Below are positions 26,601 through 40,739 of a DNA stretch of 64,000 nt, one piece after another. The notes beneath the pieces are model-generated. The model did not search any database, was not told the DNA's origin, and saw nothing but the letters and a program-made list of their open reading frames with translations. The DNA is from Camarhynchus parvulus (Eukaryota > Chordata > Aves > Passeriformes > Thraupidae). The stretch lies in the NCBI RefSeq assembly GCF_901933205.1, contig NC_044572.1, positions 77,745,465-77,809,464 of the forward strand, written 5' to 3'. The stretch's first letter is position 1. Every line of letters starts with the position of its first letter. The translations under genes were made by a program, and so were the position numbers.

Positions 26601-29600
26601 CTGCCACTGCTCAGATGCAGCATCCCTGTCTCCTCCACCACAGCACATTCCACCAAAAAATCCTAGGGGAATACCCAGCTTATTGCAGCTGGTACTCAGC
26701 AAACTAAGAACATGTTATATCAATAAAATAATTTTATTTCACCAGCTTTCCAGAGGGCTATGCCCTGCTGAAGGGCAGGGTTGTCCCATTTCACTGGGTC
26801 AGGTCAATGCACTACATTAATATATATTGACACCAAGCATTAGTGTTATGGTAAATTGTTTATAAAGTATGCAATTAGTTGATTTCTGGGCTGCTGGCAA
26901 CCAGAATTATCAGAGCTCAGCTAATGCATTTCAGAAGATAGCCAGGATGTAATGACTTTCCTGGCTAACTAATGCGGCTAGACATTCTCAAGGAAAATAC
27001 AGTGGTCTAGTTTCCAACCTCCTTAACTTCATTCTTCCATTACTTGTGCTTGGTTTTTTGCATCTATTTCTAAAAGCACAACAGTACATTGTCTTTATCT
27101 GAACATTGCATTTTAAATTTAAAAAGTAACAAAAACACAGTTTAATTCCTCAAATGAAATATTTCAGAAATAAGCTGTCTTTTTTAGATCACAAAAATGA
27201 ATGCTGCTTACACAACACTGAAAATCATATTATTAGCCTTAACTCTTCAAAGTCATTCCTCTGGAACTAGATTGAAAAACTCTCTGAGGCTTCTTATTGG
27301 AATTCTAGAGCTTACAATTTTAGAAATTCCATTAACCTAGCACATATACTAAGAAGAATGAGAAGCTCAAAGAAAGTTGTAGATACCTTTTTTTTTTAAA
27401 GATACACTACACAGATAAACAAAAAGGTCAAAGTATTAACACTGTGTGGTATTAATATACAACATTTCCAGTATATGTACAGAAATTAAAATTAAGGCCA
27501 GTTCCCTGAAGAATTTTTTTGCTCAGGTATTTCTATTCTCATCATACATTTTTGATTTCTGCAAAGCTGTACTTTTACTTGTGTGCATCCGGGTATCACT
27601 AACACAGGACTTCAGCTCTCTGGGAGACAAATGCCAAAGCCAACATACAAGAATTAACATATGATGATTTTTTAAAAATTTTTCATGGTTTCATCATGAA
27701 GGAGGACTTAAAAAAATAATAAGTCCTTATTTAAAAATCCCTTTTTAAAAAGCAGTAGTTCTTGTTCCAAAGGACACAGGCTCAGGTCCACCACAAGATA
27801 AGGTTCCTTTCTCAAAACTGAAGTAAACTCAATTTTGATATTGCTTTAGAAGAGAACAGCAGAGAACACTGCATGTAATTCACTATTCCTCCACCATGCT
27901 CTACCATCCAAAAACACACCAGTAGGAGCATCTAGTTCACCAGATGACTCACTAGTGAAACAGATTTGCTGATTATCTCTAGAGTATTCATTCTTTTTTT
28001 TTTAATTAAAGCCAAGTTTCTACTGGGTACCTGATGAATATCTCTTGGATGGCCCAGGAAAAAACACACACCTTTCCACTGCAGCTCCACTTTGTACTTT
28101 CAGCTGTAAGACTCGAGACTCCAGAATATGTAATTGAGTTTACATGTTTTTTTTTTTTCCTGAAACCACCTGTGATCAAGTCTACAAAAAAGAAAGTTTT
28201 ACACAAGTTTTACTCAAGTTCTATTGAGTTTACAGGGATTTTGTTCACACTTCACACCCATTAGCTGGCACCTACAGGGTTAAAGCAAGATTGTGTGATG
28301 ATCCTTCTTCCCCCATGTGCATAGTTAAAGACCTGACCTTGGCTTGAAAATACATCCTGAATCAACAGAATCCCTTACAATTTGTCTTATATTTTCTCTA
28401 AACCATGGATGGCTAGCATGAGCAACAAGGCTGCTATCAGTATGATTCAGTTAACAAAAAGCCCAGGCTCTGTGTCCTACCTACCACTTCTTTCAGCCAC
28501 GTGCTGATACCTCAGTTAGGAAGAAAATTGAGGAAAACATGGGTAGGATTAATTGGTGCTTAAAAGGCACAAACCATACAAGCAATGACAGCCAACTGCT
28601 GTGTGAAAGGCTCCTGTGTCTGACTAGATGTGTCCTGGTGTAGACTCTAATCCTGGGGAAGCTAAACTTCACTTTCTAGGAATGTTTTTGCTCAAGTAGG
28701 GACTTAATGAAGAAACCCTACACTTCAGTGACAGACATGGCAAGGCAAAGGGCAGCAACAGATCTTATCCACAGAAGGGCAAGAATTTGTTTTCAGCAGA
28801 AAATGAGGCCTGGCAAAATGAAAGCAGGAAACCCAGAATGGAACACATCTGCAACATTCACTATGTCCTACTTCTGCTGCCAAATCCTGTGCTCTGAAAA
28901 AAAGTAAGCGATAAGGGTGTTCAATTCCACTTCATTACCTGACATCAAAACATGTAACATTATAAAGATGCTGGACAGTCATCACAGTTCAGTCTTGCAG
29001 AGACACATACAACTTGCCATACTATGTACTTGCATGATGAGAAGCAAATGATAACATTATCAAAGACCTAAATCAAAACAATATTTGAATCAATAAATTC
29101 CTGGACAACCAAACAGAAACTAGTTCTTCCCCTTATTCACAGTTTCTGTGCAACCTCTTGATAAACTGTAAGCCAATTCACAGTTGAATTATTTCTTAGA
29201 TACAAAAAAGGCTCTCACATGGAGCCTTTTAAAACCAGAGTTAAAGCAGGAAAAATTAGTAATTGTTTGAGGGAGAGGAAGTCTCACATTCACCTTTGTT
29301 CCACTAGTTCCTGGCAAGAGAAATAAATACTCACCACAAGCATTTGTGTTTTTCCATAAAGACAACCACGCAGGGTAACAAAAGGTACACCCATAGGGGA
29401 GTAAAGAGCAATAATTTCCCAAGAGAAATGAAGACATAAGCAAAATATTCTGCTCCTGCCTGAGTGCCAAAGAAAACTTTAGACTGGACTATGCTGTCTA
29501 GTCTATACATACAAACGGAAAGAAAAACAGTTTTAAAAAGTCACCCCTAAAATCTCACATTGGAACATTTTGATTCATGCACTGTGGCTATAGTTCTGAT

Positions 29601-30619
29601 ACCACAGAACCTTCTACCTTTCTAGAAAGTTAGCCCCTCTCCCACACAGAACAAGTGTTCAAGGAATAGAGAACATTAACAGGTGCATTACCCTAGAGGT
29701 AGCTTTTTGGTACTGAAATCAAAATGCAAATTCAACTGCCAAGTAGCTTCAGACATAGCAATACCCAAAACCCATTGTATTGTACATAACTTTAGTTTTA
29801 AATAGAAGACTCTCTTAACTGAGAAGCACCTACCAGCACTTTAGAGGATTAAAATTACCCATGTTGTCTGGTAGTGATTGCTTTCAGAAGGAAATTTAAG
29901 ACAACCATAGTTCATCATTTCACATATGAAAAGTAAGGCATTTCTTCTAAACTTGAATGTTAACCTTCTGTAACTTAAATGGGGGATTTAACTCATCTTT
30001 GATTCAATCCTAGAATACACGGAAACAAGCAAACCTTTACGCCAGTAGAATAGTATTTTTACCAGTCATAGCTACATCAATTTGAACATGGCAGAAGTGA
30101 TTTCTTTTTATTATTATTACTACAACTTTATTAATTAAAGTAACAATCTTAATTGTCTAGGAGAGCAAAAAAATGTTATCCTGGGCTAGCTGTTCTTCCT
30201 GAAGAAAGCAAAACTCCATGGAAGAAGCTTTTATGAAAAGCACAGACCACTGCTGCTGCCAGAAACAGCAACAAAAAAACACAGAGCCAGATTCTACCAC
30301 CACAACTCTTGGGAGTATTCTTCTTATTTCATCTCTTCTCTGCCAAAAGAAAGTGCAGTCATTGAGAAAGTGTGAGTTTCTTTATCCAGTAGAAAGGAAG
30401 ACTTTTAGCATTAATAATAGAAGGTAAAAATAAATTGGAGATTAAAAACTCCAAACCAGCTGTAGACACAAGTTTACAGAGTACTGTTTAGAGATACTCA
30501 AATACTGCAACACAGCATTCACACTTGCCAGAACTTGCTACAGCTGAACTCTATTGCTTCTGAAAGCCCAGTAGTAGCTTTTCCAAACATAAGTAACCAG
30601 TAGAAGTACAGGAAGATCG
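23614..30619. other. Intron 1, no recognisable gene
   Basis: About 7 kb of AT-rich intron. I see short homopolymer runs (for example T at about 28148-28158 and 27390-27398), a 14-bp perfect palindrome at 25897 and only short ORFs. No repeat family is identifiable by eye here. Confidence 0.55.
25897..25910. repeat. 14-bp perfect palindrome
   Basis: GCTCCTGCAGGAGC is identical to its reverse complement. It is GC-rich compared with its surroundings. It may be chance. Confidence 0.8.
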
Positions 30620-31552
30620 AGCTAGGGAACATTTGACCAAACTGGACAGACACAAATCCATGAGACCTAATGGAGTGCACTGGCAATGGCTGTGTGATCT
30701 GGCCAGTGTCACAGCAAGGTCACTCAATTACTGCAGGAAGGTCATGGTGATCAGGAGAGGTTCCTGAGAACTGGACAACAGCATAACATGCCCCTGTCTC
30801 TAGAACAGCTTGGAGGACAATCTAGGGAGCCACAGCCTCACCTCAATCCAGGATAAGTGACAGAGCTTCCTGGAAAATATTTCCAAGTCAAGAAGGTGTT
30901 GGGAAGATATTATCAGAGATTTGTAAGTGGAAGTAATGCTTGCCCAACCTGACAGACATCAATAAGGAAACAACTGGCACTAGGGGAGTACATGAGTGGT
31001 TTATCCTGACTTCAGCAAAGCTTCCCAACTTTTGTTTTCCATAGCACCTTCATAGACACATGGATGAAGCACAGTCTAGCTAAGTGGACAGTGAAACAAA
31101 ACTGAAAACTGACTAACCTGCAAAAAGATAGGCCAGGCAGAAAGATACTCTAAGAGCTAGAACACTTTACTCTGGAGAAGAAGGGACTGAGACAAAATCT
31201 TATTGTGTATAAATATCTGGAGAAGAGAGAGCTTGGAGCAAAGAAGACAGAATCTTCTCAGTGAGAGCCAGTAAACAGACAAGAGGCAATAGTCACAAAT
31301 ATATGAGCATTTCCATTTAAACATTAAAGCAGTTTTTTCTTCTTTTAAAATCTGCAGGTGACTGAGCACTGGAACAGACTGCTCAGGGGCATTGTAATAT
31401 CTTCAGGGGCAGTGTAATATCTTCATCTTTGGAGGTGCTAAGAAATCTGATGGCACAATATTCTGTGCAACCTGCTCTACTTGGCTTCATTTTGAGCAGC
31501 AGGTTGGATTAGAGATCTCCAGAGGTGTCACTTCCAGTCTTTGGATTTGTGT
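30620..31552 (+). mobile_element. CR1 LINE with decayed reverse-transcriptase part
   Basis: This is the longest CR1 copy in the window, antisense to FBXL7. At left it matches the CR1 ORF2 reverse-transcriptase region in decayed form (AATCCATGAGACCTAATGGA, CAGGAGAGGTTCCTGAGAAC, CCACAGCCTCACCTCAATCC, then TTATCCTGACTTCAGCAAAG). It then runs to the C-terminal part and the 3' end (GAGCACTGGAACAGACTGCT, AGAGATCTCCAGAGGTGTCA). Stops and indels break all frames, so it is a dead copy. The tail variant differs from that of its neighbour at 32.0-32.5 kb, so they are likely different subfamilies. Confidence 0.88.
31384..31423 (+). repeat. 20-base tandem duplication inside CR1
   Basis: CAGGGGCATTGTAATATCTT (31384-31403) is followed directly by a copy with one difference (31404-31423). 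It lies within the CR1 copy and is probably a replication-slippage product arising after insertion. Confidence 0.85.
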
Positions 31553-32034
31553 ACTTCAGGCTCTAGAGACATTAAAATATGGCCAAGAGTTGATTGGAAA
31601 AGGCTGGAATGTAATTGTACTGTCTGTACAGAACCTCGCTGGCAGTTTAGTATACAAAAACCATAAAAATTCCACAGCTAGAGGCTCTGGAGTAAGAGCA
31701 TCCATGTTCTCAAACCATGCTAAAAATAGATGAGGACCTTCAGGCTTGTTGGCTACAAAAGAGGACAGTCATACATGAACCCAAGAAGGAAGGTCAGCTA
31801 CTGGATATTCTTGACGTAGAAGAGCATACAGTTAGCTTCAACTTGATGCTAGCATGGCTAACTGGAATTGAAATCTTGCTGCTACAAGGCTTTTCTTATA
31901 CCTCTTTTAATATATCCTGAAGTTTCAAAAACTCTAAAAGCTCAAGTTGTAATAGTATATCAACAATTTTCACCACATAATAAAGCAATAGCTTATTGTT
32001 TCCACAACCTTATTTTTAAAAAAGTTATGCATGA

Positions 32035-32518
32035 CCACATTTTCAGTACTGCGTCCAGTTCAGGTGACCATAGCACAGGAAAGACATGGACCTGTTGGAA
32101 CAAGTCCAGAGGAGGTCCATGAAAATTATCAGGGTGCTGGAGCACATCTTCTATGAGGACAGGCTGAGAAAGTTGGGGCTGTTCAGCCTGGAGAAGAGAA
32201 TGCTCCTGTCAGACCTTACTGCAATCTTTCAACACTTAAAGAGAGCTTATAAGATGTGGGCAGACTTTCTAGTAGGCCTGTTGTGATAGCACCAGGGGTA
32301 TTGGTTTTAAACCAAAAGATTAAGACTAGATAGAAGGAAAAATTATTTTACAGTCACAGTGGTGAAACACTAGCACAGGTTGGTGGATACCCCATCCCTG
32401 GAAACATAAATGGTCAGGTTGGAAGGTGCTGTGAGCAACCTGAAGCTCATTGCAGGAGGATTGAGCTAGATGACATTTAAAAGGTCCCATCCTAACCAAA
32501 CTAGTCTATGATTCCATG
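32035..32518 (+). mobile_element. CR1 LINE 3' fragment
   Basis: CR1 copy antisense to FBXL7, starting near GTACTGCGTCCAGTTCAGGT. It keeps a 66-codon open stretch (32086-32286) corresponding to the CR1 ORF2 C-terminus, with recognisable YEDRLRKLGLFSLEKR. It ends with ATGACATTTAAAAGGTCCCA and ATTCCATG. It contains its own 3' end and is separate from the copy ending near 31552. Confidence 0.94.
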
Positions 32519-35500
32519 TTGATGCCACAAGCAGCTTCCTTATTAAGTGTCAAAAGAAGGCAAATGAAAAACTGAAATAGAAATACATTTTACTAGGTAC
32601 TTCAGAAAAACCCCAAAAACATCTGTTGAGTACATCTGTTGGTGACCAGCTGTTGGCCTTGCTGTCTTGCCCTCCTGGTGATGAACAAGATCAAGTACTG
32701 CCATCATTTCACCTGAGACAAAATAATACGAGAGCCATGAGCACCACAAGAAACTCTCAAAGAAGTGCACTTCGTCTTCATCTGTTTCCAAAACAGCATT
32801 ATTATCTCTCAAAGACAGGATTTAAACAAAATACTCACTCTGAGTAATTATTACACAATTTAAGAAAAATTTCCAAGTTTTTCTTCTCTGTGCAACCACT
32901 TACACAGAAAGAGGATTATGTGCAATCTGGCAACAAAATAGGATCTGAGCCTTAAATGGATGGCATGTTTCTCCACTATGCATGCAGTCATGCAAGCAAT
33001 AAAAGTCTGGATTCCCCATGAACTGACAAGACTACACTTGTCATGTGACAATTAGACTTGACACAAATTCTATTTTTACTGTGAAACAAGGTTGTGTGAC
33101 TCTTGATCAAAAGAGGTTCTTCCTAGTTAACCATCACTGATGTTATGCCAGTGGTTTTGGAGCCCTCTTTCTTTCTTTAAAAAAACAGCCAAACAAAAAG
33201 ACAGCCAACCTCATAATTGCTCATTTTATAATAGCATCTGCAAATTTCATTTTGTTTTAACAGGAGCAAAGAAGGAAATTGAGGAAGATAATTTTTAAAA
33301 TAGATTCACTGAAAAGAGTATTAAAACAGCTTCCTCCAAGCTAATGCTGCTTGAAAATACTTCAATATAGCATTACTGCAACTATTATACACATTTGTAC
33401 ACAAATTGCTCAGAAAGAAAAGTGCCACGTGATTTCGGATGTTGATTTGACAAATCTATGTATTGCAGACAGGAATTTCCTGGTCCAAAACATGGGCATG
33501 AAAAAGAGCTCCCGCTTGCTCACTTTACTCCAAGGGTAAAGAAGGGTAAAAAATCCCCAAGATACAACTATTTTTTCCCTCCATTTACTTAAGGCAGAGA
33601 TCACAAAAGTACATAGGGTGAAGAGACCTATTTCGCCAGCAAGTTACTTTTGTTGAGTTTGGATACTGGTGCAGAGTTGGAACGTTTTCCTTAAATAGCT
33701 GCTCGGACACAGCCAACTCAAGCACAACATCAAGATGATAACACCTCCTTTATGCTTCAACTCCCTTAAGGAGGTCTCACACAAACCTGCTCTCAATACC
33801 ATGTTGGTGCTAGAAGACACAAGTAGATTTGGAACTAAAATGAGAGGTATGATCAGACAGAACTAACACCTTTTTCCCCCCAAGGTCAGGTACAACACTG
33901 AGTTCTCAACCTAAATGGTACTTGAGTAACAAAGTTCTGCAGGTCATCTATCCCATCACAAGCTGCCCATCTATGCACATAAGTGTGGCATATTTCTTCT
34001 TCTCGTCAACAAGGAACAGATTTTACTGGGAGCTCACCACCTGTTTTTCAACTTTTGAAGGTCACTATTCCTTAATGAAATAGTTGTCCTAATTTAGCAA
34101 AGCACATGTCCTGTATTAAAAAATAGGGCATAGCTAACTATGAAATGAAGAGCAGAAATAAACCACTTGTGCATTTCAGCCTTCAGATGTCATCCACTGC
34201 CTTCTGCCAATCACTTTCCTAACACAAACAAGACACACAAAGGAGCAAACCAATTCCTAGTTAGGAATTGTTCACAGAAGTAAGGAATCCAGAAGTGGCC
34301 AAAGGATTGAAACTACCAGAAAACTAAGTTTGCTGAGGAGTTTTTGGGGGTTAGCAGTTTAGATTTAAAACTGCTTACCCAATTTGGAATACATGTTGAT
34401 TTTTATTTTTTCCCCCCTCACAAGGAATGATATAGTATCCACTTCAGTTAGGATTTTATGAAGTTCAGCTTGGTAGAAGGATGTTCAAATTCAGTTTACA
34501 AAAGTTACCAAAGCAGTCTTGTCTCCTTCCATGACTTTGAGGAGTGCGCAAAAGAAGGATGAGGATATACAAGTCCTGGACTCCTACTACCTTAGCTGAG
34601 ACAGGTCTGCTGGAAGCCTTCCATGTCATGCATCCCCAGCTTCAAAGTTTATTCAGGCCTCTGACTGTCACCCAGTTAACTTTTTTTTTTAAGTAAACAG
34701 AATAGAGTCCAGTTAATCTTGCACCATGCAAAGCTACCAACCAAGTCAAAGACAACTCCTTAGAGTACAGTTAGTTAGCTAATATCTATTAAAAAAAAAA
34801 CTCCCTTGTCCCAGAAGCATTTTATGAAAGAATAACATTTTATGAAATAACATGGATGTTAGTCACTAAGTTACTTTCTAAAAAGCTATTGATAAAATTA
34901 GCAACTTTTACAAGCCTAAACCTCCCACAAATCTGTAGCTGTGTGAGTGTGTGTAAACACATATTTGAACTACACACAGGCTGGTCATTTTTTTAGAAAA
35001 GAAAATTCTGTTTTATGAAAATCTGACAGCAGCAGAGCAGCTCACTTAAGTGCTGTGTCCGACCCTCCCCCTGCCCCTGCCATGCGATCTAGACAACAAC
35101 ATGCAACATAAGCACTGAGCTTAGAGCAAATTTACTTTTTGGAGACAAACTGAGTAAACACAAAATACACACAATCATTTTGCATTGCTCAGCTGACAGT
35201 TACATAAAAAATGAACATCATAAGCAGCATTTTTGAAGATTACTTTTGGTTAAGAGCAGTTGGCCACTGTCAGACTGCAAATTCCCTTTTAAAAAAACAA
35301 CACTGCTTGAAGGACTGACATTTGGAATACTGCTATACTTCCAGTCTCAACTTTATTGTTAAGAGGCAAGTCTCATCTCTCTGAAGGCAGCTGAGTGAAA
35401 TTCGGCCACAGGTAAAATGGAAGAACCGACATTGGACAAGTACCAAAAAGCAGAATACAATCACATAAGTAAGTGCAACACCAAAAGCACTACTAAGCAG

Positions 35501-38500
35501 CACCCTAATGTTTACACTAGTCACATGGATGCTAAGGTTAAAAAAACAAAAAAACCCACCGGAACAGTAAAGCAAGACAGCAGTGTGATATACTAAACTT
35601 CATGTTTAACAGATGAAATAGTAATGTGTAAATGCAACTCAGACATCAAAACAAGCTGAGAAAAAAAATGCACAGCCCAGGAGCCTTTAGCACCCAACTT
35701 GATGAGACTCTTCACTTGACTCTGGGAACCTTATGGCGTAGAAAATAATAAGTATCAGAAAGAAAAACTTCCCTTGCTTCTGAAGATGCAGTACACAGGG
35801 AAGATACCTCAGAGGGGTGTCTCTGTAATTAAACAATGTAGTAAAAGCTACTTTATTGCCTTTCCCACCCCCTTACCCTCATTAAAATTTCCCATGAGGC
35901 TTCACAGATTCTAATCACCAATATAAATAATTGGTAAATGATTATGATTCTTTAACAAACTCTTTAAACAAAAGAGTGCAAGACTACTATGGTATGCTGT
36001 TTTCCGCAGCTGACACAAGCACTGCATGTGAAGTAAATCCAGCAACTCTTTGTGAAGAAACAAATCCTAACATATGGCAAAATCTATAGGTCATGAATGT
36101 CAGAACTTTTGGATGAAAAATATTTCCATACACAACCTCAGGTGTGTCAGAACACCTGCCATCACTGAATGAGCAGAGATCTACTTTGAAATGAAAGGCA
36201 GCATTCACAATGAGTTAGTGCCCAACAGCACCTTCAAGAAAAAGGACAAGTCTGAAAGCCTGGCTCTATAATGCAGACCTTGACCACGTTTCCCAGCTGA
36301 AGGGACAGATTTGAGAGGCTAACCTATTCCAAAATGAACACAGACTGACCCATTTCTCCACAGTGCTACGTGCTGGCAATTCCTGGGTAGTTTTAGCTAC
36401 TGTATACCAGGTCACACATCATAATTAAGACCACCTTTGTAAAATCACGCTGTGCTTTCTAGCAACTGTATCTCATGACAAAGGCAGGTTTCTGTGCTGC
36501 TTCTTACTTGAGCAGAACACTGGGATATACACAGGAATTCTCTCTCCAAGTGGTTTATGAATAGAAAATACCACAAATAAAAGTCTGAAGAAGGAACATT
36601 TTCAAACTAAGAACAGAGTGAAATTTATTCCCGAAGAGTTTACATTAAAATCTTCCCACATTAAATATTCAGATTCAAAAAGAAAAAGTTTGTCAACAAG
36701 TCCTATGATTCAGACAGGATGTTGATTTCCTTGTCTAAGGTGCTGTTTCACCTATTTCTCCCACACTTTGCTCTGTTTTTCCAGCCATCCTCTGTTCCCT
36801 ACAGAACCAGGCTCCTGTGTTACACAAGTCTTTCATGATACATTTTAGCTGGTCAAGTGGAGCTCATTGTCACCAATCCTCTCTAGACCAGTTAATGGAT
36901 GGAGAAAATGTAGGAGATGCCCAAAAAAAGTTTTATCCACAACTGCAGGATTCTGGACAGTTGACTTATTAGAGATATTTCTTCATCTGGTCTGAACATC
37001 AGCATTGTCAAAATTTTGTACCATTATTTAGCTCCTCTCAAATTTGACTGGTTCTCAGGTCTCAGTTTAATGAAGAAGTCACTTGTGAAGAAGACATGTT
37101 GAGAAGTTATTTTGCAAAGCAACAATTTCACGTCAATGCCACAGCTTCCTTTCATATGTAATAACACAGATTATTCCTCCAACTCATATCACAAAGCCAA
37201 TTTCCTTGTACTATAGAAACAGTTTTAAAGCCCTTTCCTTGAGGATGAGAAACTGCCTCAGGTGGTAACAGAGACAGCATCCAGTTAACTTTTCCCCAAA
37301 GGTTCCACACACCAACAGCCGGCACTACCCATCAGCACCCACCCAGCCTCATGCCCAGCACAGAAGGTTTTTCTGGGCAGAAACATTACAGAAACACTGC
37401 CAAGGTGTCTCATCAACTTGGCAATAGTTAAAGGGCAACATCCTTCAATTCAGTCCCTCATCTGTTATGATGAGTAGTGTCTTGTTTGGTCAGCTGCAAC
37501 AGCATTGCATTTTAAGGCAGGTCCTTAAACAGAACACCTGACTTTTGACAGCCTCTACAACAAAAGGCTGCTCTGTCCACTATCAGACACAAGGCTTCCT
37601 GTTATTTAAAAACTGAGCAAGGAGCTAAATAAGTGAGAGAAAACAGAATGATTTATCCCCATGGCAAGAAAGTGAAAGACAGTAGTAAGACACTTGCTAA
37701 GGTCACTGATGATTTCCATCAGTTTATCTGTGTAGGCAAAAGCCCTACAAGTTCTGCTCCATGATAAAGTGGATTTCTTGCTCTGGTGATCTATTAGCAT
37801 CAGTAGATCAAACAACTTCTGGAACATGTTCAGAAAGACCCAACTCAAGCTTTAACACTTCAGTCTGAATCTACTGCATACTACAACAAATCTCAAGCTC
37901 TTGAGATCTCAAGCTCCACATATTTCCAGGAAAAATCTGCCTTATAATAACTATTGTAAAAATTCAAATGAAAACTAGGAAAGTAAATTGTATTTAATAT
38001 TTTACATTTAAAAATATGTAAATTCCTGTAAACAAAGTTTAGTTTCTATATTAATTTATCATAATTTCTTAAATGAGTGTTGTGTTCATATCCCAAAAAT
38101 CATGACATGATTTTTCAGGTAAGAAATTTTATTTACATTTAATCTTCACTCAGAGCAAGTTTTAGTCTTAGAAAATTAAATAAATAGAAAACAAACACAT
38201 TTAAAGGCACTGTCAATTATACACCAGACTCTATATACTGATTTAGACTCCTCAAACATGTAACTGTCTGGTGCATCTTAACATGACAATTGCAGCTCTC
38301 AATAAAATCACATTCCATAAAGCCTTGGACAACCGGATTAATAAAGGCAGTCCAGTGTCGTTTATGTGATCAGTCACAAACACTTAGCTGCCTGAGATTA
38401 TTGCATACACAGCACAGATGCGAATTTCAAAAAAAGTTTATTGATGGTAGTGTAACAATGTAGCAATCCATGTAACACCCAATTTCCTGGTCATAAAAAC

Positions 38501-40433
38501 TCTCTATTTTGGAAGTGGTATCTTGAGCAAGAGTTGTCCTTGCCCTAATGTATCTGTTCAACATTGAAACGAGAACCAATTTGAGCAAATTAATGAAGCT
38601 CTGTAGTTCCACAGCAGACAGGAAGGAAAACTGCATGGAAAAAACCCAACCATTCTAAAAATCATTTGCAGTTGTCTTCCTGAAATCCCACCTAAGATAC
38701 CAGCAAGCAGCAAATGGTAAAACAGCCTTCAAGAAGCTCAACTAACTTTTCTCTACCCCTAAAATGACATACCACAGTGCAGCATCGCCCTACAAAGCCC
38801 AATAGCCTAAAAACTGTGTACCACAGATGCCACTCAATGAACTTCCAAATGGATAATCTGGCTGCTTTTAAAGTACACAGAAAACGTTGTTACCTCCCCA
38901 CCTAGGAGCATAATCACATCCTACTACTAAAAAGTAACTTTTTACAGCAATTAAGTGGCTCATTTGCCAAAGGCACCAAAAGCCCCAGCAGTTTATGGGG
39001 GGAAAAAAAAGCCTCCCTTTATCGGGTTTAGATTTGTTCTCTTCTGTATCACTCAGGAAACAAAAGTAGTATGAGAGCTTCTCCAAGCTTCTCAGTAACT
39101 GATGATGCATAGAAGTTCCCAGGAAACACGATCTATGAGGCACATCAATGATGAAGACAGGTAATAGACTTGCAAGACAGGTAATGGTCTGCACTGCAAA
39201 GATTCATTTGCCACATGTAGTGTGCACTGCCAGGATCCAATCTCCACTCTGAATGGAGGAGAGAGGTGAACTAAGAACACCCTGGTAGTACTAATCCTCC
39301 TCCTCCTGACAGTGCCTGTACTTCTGGTACAGGTACTTCTGGAACAGCTAATCTCTCCTTCACTGAGGGCTGCAAAAGACTCTGTGTCAGTCACATTCCT
39401 CCCCCAAAACTGTACATTTATTGAAGCAACCAATTCACAAAAAAGATCAGGCATGCATCCACACCTTCCAGTCATTGAGGGAAACACCTCCCAGTGGCAC
39501 GACCAGAACTATCAACAATGGCCCTTTCAACTCTAATGAAAAACTAAGATTTCCCCTTTCAGGAGGAATCCAAAGAGGTTTTGATTGCAACTTCCAAGTT
39601 CACCCCATTTACGCAGGAGTTTTTCTAGTGATGGTATCAATTGACTGAAACCCCACGACAGGAAGAATGTCTTCAGCTTAAAGCATCTGACTTCATCAAC
39701 TCTTCAAAAAGCAGAGCTCATTTGGCAATACATGAAAGGAACTGCAGAATCTGCTCTAGAAGTGGCGTCTTTCCCCTTTCCTTTACACAATCTTCATGCA
39801 TATTTTGGATGCAAGAGGTGTATTCTTTGGCAGTTACTGTATGAACTCCCAAAGAATGGAGTAGACCACAAGATCATCTCCCTCTCTCCACCTACAAACC
39901 CTCAACAACATAAAAAGGGGGTGGTGGTGATCCTATACAGTCACCCAATATGCCAAGGGGAAGGCATACATCCTACAGAGTTGCCTAAATACTTGGAGGG
40001 CAATTCATATAGAAGTCAGCTAGAAGTTAAAGAAAGTTTAAAACTAGCTGGCAGGAAGACAAACTTTCTGTACTTGCCATTGGTTTGCCTGACACCAGCT
40101 GACTATTCCAGTAGTCCTTCACACCAGAAGCAAAGCAGCTGAAATTCATCCCTGATGCAGCTCCAGCGAGACTAATAGGTTTCCACAAGAATGAATCAGG
40201 CCCTGTATATCTAAAACCAAGCCCACTAAAGTTTCACTGAAGCGAAATTGCAGGAGTACAATCTATGGATAACAGCTGGAGAACATTAACTCTCCCCCCA
40301 ACCCTTGCCGGGGTTAATTTTTTTCTTTCTGTTCAGACAGGAAGCAGTCATATAGCATACTGCATAATATAAGGATCCTGGGATATAAAGACGAGTAAAA
40401 AAAGGATTACAAAGAGCGCTCTACAACTTTTTG
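32519..40433. other. Intron 1, promoter-proximal 8 kb
   Basis: AT-rich intron between the last intronic CR1 and the CpG island. I see a palindrome at 34251-34270, homopolymer A/T runs (for example 34681-34691 and 34790-34800) and short ORFs (up to 136 codons at 39732-40142) with no recognisable product. First-intron sequence near a promoter often holds enhancers, but I cannot point to one here. Confidence 0.5.
34251..34270. repeat. Inverted repeat, 9-bp arms
   Basis: CAATTCCTA (34251-34259) and TAGGAATTG (34262-34270) are exact reverse complements around GT. I assign no function. Confidence 0.8.
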
Positions 40434-40739
40434 GCGAAGTTAACACTGCCGAGTAACCCCCGAGCTGCCTTCGAACAGCAAGCCGCGCCGCTGCCTCGAC
40501 ATCATGAGCTGGGGCAGCACTTAAAATACATACTTTAAACTTAGTGAAAAAAAAATAAAAATTAAGGGTGTTTTTAGGGGGCGCAGCGGGAGACTGTGTC
40601 GCGGATCGGGACGGCAGCGGTCCCGGCCGGGGAGAAGAGGTCCCCGCCGCGGCGCCCCCCGCCCGGTCACCCCTTCCCGGCCGGCACGACCCCCGGCGCG
40701 GCTCCAGCGCCCCAGCTGGAGCCCCCCAGCTCAGCTCAC

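Larger units (their letters stand above)
2342..40739 (-). other. FBXL7: FBXL7 intron 1 (about 38.4 kb)
   Basis: The intron runs from the GTGAGC donor after exon 1 (40739) to the AG before exon 2 (2342). It splits a Gly codon after its first base, and the two exons join in frame. Long first introns are typical of FBXL7 in vertebrates. Contents are CR1 fragments on both strands, A/C-rich tracts, small palindromes and otherwise unassigned AT-rich DNA. No ORF in it resembles a known cellular protein. Confidence 0.93.
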
